A stretch of 20,003 bases of DNA from DATFQE01 sp035264445. Its GTDB lineage: Bacteria > Actinomycetota > Thermoleophilia > Gaiellales > Gaiellaceae. Below are positions 7,248 through 14,038 of the stretch, in pieces. The stretch is taken from the NCBI GenBank assembly GCA_035264445.1, contig DATFQE010000122.1, positions 1 through 20,003 on the forward strand. The letters are read 5' to 3'. Within the stretch, counting starts at the first letter, position 1, and each line of letters begins with the position of its first letter. The translations under genes were made by a program, and so were the position numbers. The notes beneath the pieces are model-generated. The model saw only the letters and a list, made by a program, of their open reading frames with translations. It had not been told where the DNA came from and ran no database searches.

Positions 7248-7270
7248 AACTTTTGCTAAAGACTTCGTCC

Positions 7271-7801
7271 GTGAAGCACGACCACGTGGACCGCTTCCTC
7301 GAGGAGATCAGGGACGAGCTTCCGGCCGATCTCGATCTCGAGGTGGAAGGGATCATCGACCGGATCGGCGGGATCAACCGGCGGGTCCAGCGCGAGCTCG
7401 ACCGGACGCTCGCCGACCACGGTCTCAGCCATACCGACTGGCGCATCCTCAGCTCGCTTCGTTGGGCGGGACGACCGTACCGCCGCTCGGCCGGCGCCCT
7501 CGCCAAGATCGCCGACCTCTCGAGCGGCGCGATGACGAACCGCCTCGACCAGCTCGAGAATGCCGGCCTTGTCCGCCGCCTCCCCGATCCCGAGGACCGG
7601 CGCGGTGTGCTCGTCGAGCCGACCGCGAAGGGCCGCGAGCTCTGGGAGGGCGCGATCGGCGTCCAGGCCAGCAAGGAGGCACTCATCAGCGAGGCGCTGA
7701 ACGAGCGCGAGCGGCGGCAGCTGAACACGCTCCTTCGCCGCGTCATGCTCGCGTTCGAGGAGCGTGAGGGAGAGGAGCCCTCGAAGAAGGGCGCTAGGTA
7801 A
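7271..7801 (+). CDS. MarR family transcriptional regulator
   Basis: A dimeric winged-helix regulator of about 176 residues. The central domain has the recognition region IADLSSGAMTNRLDQLENAG, followed by the wing LVRRLPDPEDRRGVLVEPT, which is diagnostic for MarR. Long helices on both sides form the dimer interface. The start is uncertain: a GTG at 7271 (VKHDHVDRF) matches the usual beginning of relatives, while a TTG at 7253 adds six residues; both have weak ribosome binding sites. The gene is divergent from the small-protein/cupin/sugar series, and a palindrome upstream is its probable site. Its last 8 bp overlap the end of the convergent broken permease gene. The ligand is unknown. Confidence 0.92.
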   Translation: MKHDHVDRFLEEIRDELPADLDLEVEGIIDRIGGINRRVQRELDRTLADHGLSHTDWRILSSLRWAGRPYRRSAGALAKIADLSSGAMTNRLDQLENAGLVRRLPDPEDRRGVLVEPTAKGRELWEGAIGVQASKEALISEALNERERRQLNTLLRRVMLAFEEREGEEPSKKGAR

Positions 7802-8186
7802 GGCGGATCCGCGGGTCGATCCAGGCGTAAAGCAGATCGACGATCAGGTTCAGGGCGATGATCGAGATCGTCGCGAAGACGACGCTGGCCGTGACAGGCG
7901 CTGCCGCCTTGATGATGTCGTTCACCTGCTGGCGGGTCGCGAACGAGCGCCCGAGCGACTGGTGCACGACCAGCTCGCGCATGAAGCGCGCGTACTGCAC
8001 CGGCACCGGGTCGTCGAGGCCTAGCATCTTCTCCACCCGCTCGACCCGCTCGGGCGGCGCTTGCGGCCCGGTCATCGCCCGGGCCGGGTTGGCCGGAACG
8101 ATGAACAAGACCACGAACGAAACAAACGTGACCGCGACGAGGAGGACAGCCGCCCAGACGATTCGTCGCACCAGGTACCGGAACAC
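7794..8186 (-). pseudogene. DppB/OppB-type ABC permease gene with internal deletion
   Basis: The frame encodes 130 residues. The first ~100 match the N-terminus of peptide/nickel ABC permeases: the start FRYLVRRIVW, a first membrane helix, then the periplasmic stretch GLDDPVPVQYARFMRELV and GRSFATRQQV. The last ~20 residues, LNLIVDLLYAWIDPRIRL, are the typical extreme C-terminus of the same family. The roughly 180 residues normally between them, including the conserved EAA loop that contacts the ATPase, are missing, with the frame kept. No binding protein, ATPase or partner permease is nearby. It is most likely a remnant. The start is a GTG at 8186. Confidence 0.8.
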
Positions 8187-8193
8187 CTAGCCG

Positions 8194-8637
8194 ATGGGAC
8201 GCGTCTGTAAAGGGACTGTTAGTGCGATCTGCCGCTTAGCCCTAATCGGTGCCTGCATCCCGCTAATCACCGGTTGCGGCCCGTTCGGCGGCACGGGCGG
8301 CTCGGCTTCGGGCAGCTCGACGACGGCGGCCGCGACCGAGCTCACGGTCACCGTCTGGCCGCAGGGCAAGGGCCGCTCGCGACAGTGGACGCTCCGCTGC
8401 GACCCGGTCGGCGGCTCGCTGCCCAACGCAGCGACCGCCTGCGCGCAGCTGAACGCGGAAGCGCTCCGGCCGCTGCCTCGCGACACCATCTGCACGCAGA
8501 TCTACGGCGGCCCGCAGCGGGCGCGCGTGAGAGGCACGGTCGACGGTCGCGCCGTCGCCGCCGGCTTCAGCCGCTCGAACGGCTGCGAGATCCACCGCTG
8601 GGACGGCGTTCGCTTCCTCTTCCCCGTCAGGATCTAG
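8194..8637 (+). CDS. SSI-family (subtilisin inhibitor-like) lipoprotein
   Basis: A 147-residue secreted protein with a lipoprotein signal peptide (h-region LALIGACIPLIT, lipobox LITGC, lipid-modified Cys28) and a Gly/Ser/Thr linker to about residue 47. The rest is the Streptomyces subtilisin inhibitor fold: LRCDPVGGSLPNAATAC, CTQIYGGP and FSRSNGCEIHRWDG. The four cysteines (69, 83, 100, 131) match the two disulfides of the family. Aligned to the classic inhibitor, the P1 residue of the reactive loop is Gln102 rather than Met or Lys, so inhibition of subtilisin-like proteases is not assured. It starts 7 bp from the divergent permease remnant with no clear ribosome binding site. Its stop is 3 bp before the ATP-grasp gene, which suggests co-transcription. 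Confidence 0.88.
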   Translation: MGRVCKGTVSAICRLALIGACIPLITGCGPFGGTGGSASGSSTTAAATELTVTVWPQGKGRSRQWTLRCDPVGGSLPNAATACAQLNAEALRPLPRDTICTQIYGGPQRARVRGTVDGRAVAAGFSRSNGCEIHRWDGVRFLFPVRI

Positions 8638-8640
8638 GCG

Positions 8641-9852
8641 ATGAGCACCGTCCTCTTCGTCGGCGCGGGCCGGCACCAGCGCCGTGCGATCGCGCACGCG
8701 CGCGAGCTTGGCCTGCGCACGGTGGCCGTCGACCGCAACCCGGAGGCCCTCGGCTTTCCCGAGGCAGACGCTTTCGAGGTCGTCGACTTTTCCGACGTCG
8801 CGGGCGTCATCGACGTCGCGCGCCGGCACGAGGTGGACGGAGTGCTGACCGTCTCGGCAGACCGGGCGGTGCCGGTGGTCGCCGAGATCGCCGAGACGGT
8901 CGGGCTGCCCGGGATCGGCGTCGAGACCGCGCGGCTGATGACCCACAAGGTCGCGATGCGCCGCCTGCTCGCGGACGCGGGCGTCCCCCAGCCTCGCTTC
9001 GCGGCGGTGCGCACGCTCGACGAGGCGCGACGTGCGGCGCGCACGGTGGGATTTCCGTCGGTGCTGAAGCCGGCGGACTCCGGGGGCCAGCGCGGTGTGT
9101 TCCGGCTGGAGTCGGCCGACGACCTCGAGCGCCACCTCCACGCGGCGCTGGCCGAGTCTCCGACGGAGGAGGCGATCGTCGAGGGCTTCCAGGACGGGCT
9201 GGAGCTGAACGGCCTCGTGATCGCGCGGGACGGCAACGTCGAGCTGCTGACGCTTTCCGACCGGCTGCGACCTCCCGGGATCGGCTTCGGAGTCGGCTGG
9301 ATCCATGTCTACCCCTCGACGCTGTTCTCGGACACGCTCGGCGAGGCCGAGCGCGTCGCCGTTCACGCCGTTCACGCGCTGGGCCTCGAGAACGGGATCG
9401 CCTTTCCGCAGGTGATCGCCGCCGACGGCCAGGCGTGGCTCGTCGAGGTCGCGGCTCGCATCCCCGGCGGACAGATGGCCGATCTCGCCCGCCACGCCGT
9501 CGGAGTCGACCTCGTCGAGATCGCGCTGAAGCAGGCGCTCGGCGAGCCCGTCTCGGACGAGCTCGCCCGGCCGCGCTTCCAGCAGCCGCTCGCGATTCGC
9601 TTCCTCACGGCAGAGCCCGGCCCGCTCCCTGCCGGAAAGGTCGTGCGCTGGAGCGGGCTCGACCGCGTGCTCGCGTTCCCGGGGGTCGTGCAGGCGGACG
9701 TCTTCCTCATCGAGGGCGAGGAGATCCGGCCCGTGCGGCTGGACGGCGACCGGCGCGGCTACGTGATCGCCGTCGGGAATACCAACGTCGAGGCCCTCGA
9801 GCGGGCCGAGGCCGCGGCTCGGCTGCTCGACGTGGAGGTCGAGGCCGCGTGA
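8641..9852 (+). CDS. ATP-grasp ligase (CarB/PurK-like), first of two
   Basis: A 403-residue ATP-dependent carboxylate-amine/thiol ligase family member. An N-terminal Rossmann-like domain (VLFVGAGRHQ, residues 4-13) is followed by the ATP-grasp fold. Visible elements are HKVAMRRLLADAGVPQPRF (102-120), the nucleotide-binding VLKPADSGGQRG with Lys143, and the Mg-binding VEVAARIPGG (Glu269, Arg273). A C-terminal domain of about 100 residues follows. It forms an acyl-phosphate on a carboxylate and joins it to an amine in the cytoplasm; the substrates are unknown. AGGA before the ATG overlaps the end of the lipoprotein gene. Its stop overlaps the next start by 4 nt (GTGA). The context of deacetylase, glycosyltransferase and flippase suggests modification of a surface glycan or its lipid-linked precursor. 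Confidence 0.88.
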   Translation: MSTVLFVGAGRHQRRAIAHARELGLRTVAVDRNPEALGFPEADAFEVVDFSDVAGVIDVARRHEVDGVLTVSADRAVPVVAEIAETVGLPGIGVETARLMTHKVAMRRLLADAGVPQPRFAAVRTLDEARRAARTVGFPSVLKPADSGGQRGVFRLESADDLERHLHAALAESPTEEAIVEGFQDGLELNGLVIARDGNVELLTLSDRLRPPGIGFGVGWIHVYPSTLFSDTLGEAERVAVHAVHALGLENGIAFPQVIAADGQAWLVEVAARIPGGQMADLARHAVGVDLVEIALKQALGEPVSDELARPRFQQPLAIRFLTAEPGPLPAGKVVRWSGLDRVLAFPGVVQADVFLIEGEEIRPVRLDGDRRGYVIAVGNTNVEALERAEAAARLLDVEVEAA

Positions 9853-10493
9853 CTTGCTCGTTCGAGCTCGAGCACTACCGCGAGCTGCTCGACGCCGCGC
9901 GTGCCGGGGGTTATCGCTTCGGCCGCTTCGAGGGCGAGCCGGAGCCGGGCCGCGTCTACCTGCGCCACGACGTCGACTTCTCGCTCGACGCGGCAGTGCG
10001 TATGGCCGAGCTCGAAGCCGCCGCCGGAGTCACCGCCACGTACTTCCTGATGAGCGAGAGCGTCTTCTACAACCTGGCCTCGCGCGAGGGAACGGTGGCC
10101 GTGTCCCGCCTGCTCGAGCTCGGACACGACGTCGGCGCTCACGCGGTCTGGCCGACGGTGCCCGAGAGCCTCGACCGCTTCTCCCCGGTGCTCGCCTGGC
10201 ACAACCCCGAGCCGGAGTACATGGGCGCGCCCGTCCACGGGTTCCTCAACGTGATGACCGAGCCGTGGTTCACGAAGAGGCTGTACCGGTCGGACTCGAA
10301 CCAGCATTGGCGCTCGGGGTGCCCGCACGAGGAGCTCGCCCGCGGCGACTTCGAGTGGTTGCAGCTGCTGACGCACCCCGAGATCTGGGTGTATCCGGGC
10401 GCGACGATGGGCGAGACGATGCGCGCGATGCTCGACGCCGAGCGCGAACGGCGATTCGAGCAGCTCGCCGACGATCGAATCGACCTGGCGTGA
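9849..10493 (+). CDS. Polysaccharide deacetylase-like protein (WbmS-like, NodB fold)
   Basis: A 214-residue metal-dependent de-N-acetylase relative. The metal and catalytic motif VYLRHDVDFS (Asp41, Asp43) and the second motif LGHDVGAHAV (His93, His98) are in place, with a YFLMSESVFYNLAS stretch between, as seen in the WbmS-type proteins of O-antigen loci. No signal peptide is visible, so it probably acts in the cytoplasm on a precursor sugar. The GTG at 9849 overlaps the upstream stop by 4 nt (GTGA), and its own stop overlaps the next start in the same way, so the three genes are translationally coupled. Removing an acetyl group would expose an amine that a neighbouring ATP-grasp ligase could use; this is inference. 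Confidence 0.85.
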   Translation: MTCSFELEHYRELLDAARAGGYRFGRFEGEPEPGRVYLRHDVDFSLDAAVRMAELEAAAGVTATYFLMSESVFYNLASREGTVAVSRLLELGHDVGAHAVWPTVPESLDRFSPVLAWHNPEPEYMGAPVHGFLNVMTEPWFTKRLYRSDSNQHWRSGCPHEELARGDFEWLQLLTHPEIWVYPGATMGETMRAMLDAERERRFEQLADDRIDLA

Positions 10494-11527
10494 AGCCGTT
10501 GACGATCCTCGTCTCGGCGTCGGGTGCGCCCGGAACCGCGGCGCTCCTGCGCGCGCTGCGCGAGAACGGCGAGCGGGAAGTGCGGTTGATCGGCACCGAC
10601 ATGTCTCAGCGCGCGGTCGGGCGCGAGCTTGCGGACGCGTTCCATGTCGTGCCTGCAGGCTCGGACCCCGACTTCGCGGACGCGATGCTCGACGTCGCGG
10701 CGCGCGAGGGCGTCGACGTCGTCCTTCCGCAGTCGTCGTTCGACCTGCTCGGGCTCGCCCAGGCGAAGGCCCGCTTCGACGAGGCGGGCGTGGTGGCGAT
10801 GGTCGCCTCGCCGGAGGCGATTCACCGGGCGAACGACAAGGCCGAGACCTACGCGCTGCTGGACTCGATCGCCGTGCGGGGGCCTGCGTGGCGACGGGTG
10901 AGCGGGGGCGCGGCGGTGGCCGAGGCCGCGGCCGAGCTCGGCTATCCGGACGAGGACGTGGCGTTGAAGCCGGTGTTCTCTTCGGGGTCACGGGGGTTCC
11001 GCGTGCTCTCGGCCTCGGCCGACCGGCGGGAGCAGCTGCTGACGAACCGGCCGGGCGTCGCCCAGGCGCTTCGGCTCGAGGACCTTCTGGAGCTCCTGCC
11101 TGACGACGACGAGACCGAGCTGCTCGTCATGGAGCTCGCGACCGGAGGCGAGCGGACGATCGACGGGTTCGCGCGCGCGGGCCGGATCGTGCTCGGCCAT
11201 CCGAAGACGCGCGAGGCGATGCGGGCAGGTCTGGCGATGTTCTTCGAGACGCTCGACGCACCGGAGCTGATGGAGATCGCGGCTCGGATCGTCGAGGAGC
11301 TCCGGCTCGACCACTTCTTCAACATCCAGCTCGTCGGCGAGCACGTGATCGAGATCAACCCGCGGATCTCGACGATCGTCTACCAGGACGACCTGAACCT
11401 GCCGTGGCTCGGGGTAAAGCACGCGCTCGGCGAGCTGACCGACGAGGAGGCGGCGGCAGCCGCGTCGCGAGTGCGCCCGGGCCGGGTGGCCTTGCGCTAC
11501 TTCGACCAGGTCGAATGGGACACGTGA
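10490..11527 (+). CDS. ATP-grasp ligase (CarB-like), second of two
   Basis: A 345-residue ATP-grasp protein, distinct from the first. The N-terminal Rossmann-like domain begins LTILVSASGAPGTAAL. The ATP-grasp region has HRANDKAETYALL (112-124), VALKPVFSSGSRGFRVL with Lys160, the ELATGGERTIDGFA strand pair, and the canonical Mg-binding HVIEINPRIS (Glu288, Asn290, Arg292), so the active site looks complete. It starts with a GTG sharing 4 nt with the deacetylase stop. The conserved EINPR and overall layout resemble CarB-related proteins found in surface-polysaccharide clusters. Together with the first ligase and the deacetylase it forms one coupled three-gene unit. The substrates are unknown; an amide on a uronic acid or an amino-acid decoration are possibilities. 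Confidence 0.88.
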   Translation: MKPLTILVSASGAPGTAALLRALRENGEREVRLIGTDMSQRAVGRELADAFHVVPAGSDPDFADAMLDVAAREGVDVVLPQSSFDLLGLAQAKARFDEAGVVAMVASPEAIHRANDKAETYALLDSIAVRGPAWRRVSGGAAVAEAAAELGYPDEDVALKPVFSSGSRGFRVLSASADRREQLLTNRPGVAQALRLEDLLELLPDDDETELLVMELATGGERTIDGFARAGRIVLGHPKTREAMRAGLAMFFETLDAPELMEIAARIVEELRLDHFFNIQLVGEHVIEINPRISTIVYQDDLNLPWLGVKHALGELTDEEAAAAASRVRPGRVALRYFDQVEWDT

Positions 11528-11538
11528 GCGCAGCGTTG

Positions 11539-11565
11539 CCCCCCATCCCTAGCCCCCACCCACCC
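11539..11565 (-). other. G-quadruplex-capable tract
   Basis: On the minus strand five runs of at least three guanines (11565-11563, 11561-11559, 11557-11553, 11549-11547, 11544-11539) are separated by loops of 1, 1, 3 and 2 nt. This fits the strict G-quadruplex pattern. It lies in the 100-bp spacer between the second ATP-grasp gene and the glycosyltransferase, on the template strand for transcription of these genes. Confidence 0.75.
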
Positions 11566-11588
11566 ACGGGGACGTCCAAGGGTAGGGA
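11546..11588. repeat. Short inverted repeat around the C-rich spacer
   Basis: TCCCTA (11546-11551) and TAGGGA (11583-11588) frame the C-rich spacer, with a further palindrome GGACGTCC inside. A weak stem-loop is possible, with no T-tract, so it is not a clear terminator. Confidence 0.35.
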
Positions 11589-11627
11589 CGGCGGCGCTGG
11601 AACGTGTGCTGCGGGAGTGCCGAGTTC

Positions 11628-12584
11628 GTGAAACGTCACGGCGGCAGGGAGCGGCCTCTGCGCGTCACGCATGCCCCGGTCAACACGGCCGGGATTCCAT
11701 GGGACAACGTGCAGGCTCTCCGAAGGCGCGGGATCGATGCGCGGCTCGTCGTGTTCGAGCGGTACAAGCTGCACCCCGAGGCCGACCGGGAGATCCGGCG
11801 GCCGCGCAACCCCGTCGCGCGCCAGGCGGTGCAGGCGGCTGCGCTCGCACGCCTTCTCCCCCGCACCGACGTCTTTCACTTCTACTTCGGGCTCACGCTC
11901 GTGCCGAAGCGGGCTCAGTTCCCGATTCTCCGGGCGACGCGGCGTAAGAGCGTCTTCCACTTCCTCGGCTCGGACATCCGCGGCAAGTCGCCGGAGCAGC
12001 TCGCCTATGCGCAGCGGGCAGACGCCCGGGTCGTCGGGTCGTACGACGCGATCCGCTGGGTGCCAGACGCCGAGGTGATCCCGCCGGGCGTGAACCTCAC
12101 CGCGCTCACACCGATGCCGCCGGCGAGCGACGACAAGCCCGTGTTCGTCCATGCCCCCTCGAGCCGAGCCCGGAAGGGCACCGGGCACTTCGTCAGTGCC
12201 TGCAGGGAGCTCGGAGTGGAGCTCGAGATCGTCGAGGGTCTCCACCACGAAGAGGCACGCCGCCGCTACGGGCGGGCCGACGTCGTGCTCGACCAGCTCA
12301 ACGCCGGCTGGTACGGGATGCTCGCGATCGAGGCGATGGCGCTCGGCAAGCCGGTCGTCACCTTCCTCCGCGACGAAGCGGCGCGGCGGACCGAAGAGGC
12401 GTTCGACATCCGCGTGCCGATCGTCCGCGCGGACAAGGACAACCTCGTCGAAGCGCTCCGCCCGCTCGCCGAGTCGGCGGCCGAGCGACGACGCATCGGC
12501 GCCGAGAGCCGTGCCTATGTGGAGCGGGTCCACGACCTCGAGCGAGTCGCCGACCGCCTGCTGGCTCTCTACGCTCGCTTGTAG
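11628..12584 (+). CDS. GT4-like glycosyltransferase (GT-B fold)
   Basis: A retaining-type glycosyltransferase of about 318 residues, cytoplasmic or membrane-associated. The N-terminal half (LRVTHAPVNTAGIPWDNVQA) is the acceptor domain. The C-terminal half carries the donor-binding pattern of GT4 enzymes: VFVHAPSSRARKGTG, then the YGMLAIEAMALGKPVV stretch that corresponds to the family's EX7E region. The GTG at 11628 is chosen with GGGAG 10 nt upstream; a GTG at 11604 would add eight residues. It lies between the ATP-grasp/deacetylase unit and the flippase, starting 100 bp after the former and ending 2 bp before the latter, which fits assembly of a lipid-linked surface glycan. The donor and acceptor are unknown. 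Confidence 0.85.
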   Translation: MKRHGGRERPLRVTHAPVNTAGIPWDNVQALRRRGIDARLVVFERYKLHPEADREIRRPRNPVARQAVQAAALARLLPRTDVFHFYFGLTLVPKRAQFPILRATRRKSVFHFLGSDIRGKSPEQLAYAQRADARVVGSYDAIRWVPDAEVIPPGVNLTALTPMPPASDDKPVFVHAPSSRARKGTGHFVSACRELGVELEIVEGLHHEEARRRYGRADVVLDQLNAGWYGMLAIEAMALGKPVVTFLRDEAARRTEEAFDIRVPIVRADKDNLVEALRPLAESAAERRRIGAESRAYVERVHDLERVADRLLALYARL

Positions 12585-12586
12585 CG

Positions 12587-14038
12587 ATGCTCGCAGGCCG
12601 CCTGCGCCAGCTCGTCGGGCAATCCGCCGTGTACGGCCTCGGCGGCCTGGTCTCGCGCGTCCTCGCGGTCCTTCTCCTCCCGCTCTACACCGCCTACCTC
12701 GACCCCGACGACCTGGGCGCGGTCGGCGTCCTGATCGCGCTCAATGCCGTGCTCGTCACGGTCCTGCGCGGCGGCGTCTCGAGCGCCTTCTTCCGGTTCT
12801 GGTTCGACTCGCCCGAGCCCGAGAAGCGGCGGACCGTCCTCCGCACGAGCTTCTGGTTCACGATGGGCATGGCGACGTTCGGCCTCGTCGCCGGCTGGAT
12901 CTTCGCCGCGCCGATCGCCGACGCGCTCTCGCTCGACGGCCAGGTCTGGCTCGTCCGCGCGCAGTTCGTCGCGCTCTGGGCGCAGATGAACTACGAGCAG
13001 CTGACCGCGGTCTTCCGGGTCGAGCAGCGCGCGTCGCGCTTCCTCGCGGCGAGCCTGGCGAACGTAGCCATCACGATCACGGCGACGGTCGTTCTCGTCG
13101 TGGGCTTCGACAAGGGCGCGCTCGGCGTCATCGTCGGCAACTTCACGGGGACTCTGGCCGTCTACCTCGCGCTCCTCGGCTACCGGCGCGAGCAGCTCGG
13201 GCTCGAGCTCGACCGGCCACTCCTGCGCGCGATGCAGCGCTTTGGCTGGCCGCTGGTCCCATCGGCTCTGGCGCTGATCGCGATCAACTTCAGCGACCGG
13301 ATCTTCATCGCACGGCTCGCGAGCCTCGAGGAGGTGGGGCGCTACGAGCTCGGCGTCCGGATCGCCTCTGCGATGGTCCTGCTCCTGACGGCCTTCCGGA
13401 TGGCGTGGCCCGGCTTCGCCTACTCGATCGAGGAAGAGGACGAGGCGAAGACGACGTATGCCTTCGTGCTCACCTACCTGGTTACGCTCGCCAGCTGGGC
13501 CGCGCTCGGGCTGGGCCTGCTCGCACCCTGGCTCGTCAAGCTGCTCGCCCCGACCAACGAGGCGTTCTGGCCGGGCGAGCGGGTCGTCGCGCCGCTCGCA
13601 TTCGCCGCCGCGCTCTTCGCGGGCTACATCGTCGTCTCGATCGGGATCGGGCGAACCCGCCGCACCGGCTTCAACTGGGTCGTGACGGGCACGGCGGCTG
13701 CGGTCGACCTCGGCCTGAACGCGATCCTCGTCCCCGAGTACGGGATGGAGGGCGCGGCCGCCGCGGCCCTCGCGGCCTTCGCCGTGCTGTTCGTCTTCAT
13801 GGCGGCCTACGCGCAGCGGATCTACCCGGTCCCGTACCAGTGGCGACGCGTAGGGACGGCGCTCGGCGGGGCGGCCGCGCTGGTCGTCGCGGGCAAGGCA
13901 CTCGACGTTCCCCTCGCCGGCGCGATCGCGCTGACGCTTCTCTATCCGGGCGTGCTGCTCCTACTCGGGTTCTTCCTTCCCTCCGAGCGAGCCCGCGTGC
14001 GCCTCGCTATGCGGCGAGAAGCCCGGTCACGTACATGA
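12587..14038 (+). CDS. Polysaccharide/lipid-linked oligosaccharide flippase (Wzx, MOP superfamily)
   Basis: A 483-residue integral membrane protein with about 12-14 helices. The start (GRLRQLVGQSAVYGLGGLVSRVLAVLLLPLYTAYL) and the conserved FSDRIFIARLASLEEVGRYELG region are typical of Wzx-type exporters, which flip undecaprenyl-linked oligosaccharides across the membrane. It begins 2 bp after the glycosyltransferase stop, so the two are surely co-transcribed. Its last 32 bp overlap the end of the convergent ZIP gene. It completes the surface-glycan cassette that begins at 8194. A MurJ-like or teichoic-acid exporter role is less likely in this setting, though not excluded. Confidence 0.93.
   Translation: MLAGRLRQLVGQSAVYGLGGLVSRVLAVLLLPLYTAYLDPDDLGAVGVLIALNAVLVTVLRGGVSSAFFRFWFDSPEPEKRRTVLRTSFWFTMGMATFGLVAGWIFAAPIADALSLDGQVWLVRAQFVALWAQMNYEQLTAVFRVEQRASRFLAASLANVAITITATVVLVVGFDKGALGVIVGNFTGTLAVYLALLGYRREQLGLELDRPLLRAMQRFGWPLVPSALALIAINFSDRIFIARLASLEEVGRYELGVRIASAMVLLLTAFRMAWPGFAYSIEEEDEAKTTYAFVLTYLVTLASWAALGLGLLAPWLVKLLAPTNEAFWPGERVVAPLAFAAALFAGYIVVSIGIGRTRRTGFNWVVTGTAAAVDLGLNAILVPEYGMEGAAAAALAAFAVLFVFMAAYAQRIYPVPYQWRRVGTALGGAAALVVAGKALDVPLAGAIALTLLYPGVLLLLGFFLPSERARVRLAMRREARSRT

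Noticed and set aside
8263..9495. Long minus-strand frame opposite the first ATP-grasp gene
   Set aside because: The opposite strand has clear ATP-grasp motifs, and the minus translation is Arg/Asp-rich without motifs.
9759..10991. Minus-strand frame opposite the deacetylase and second ATP-grasp genes
   Set aside because: Arg/Pro/Ser-rich shadow translation with no recognisable domain.
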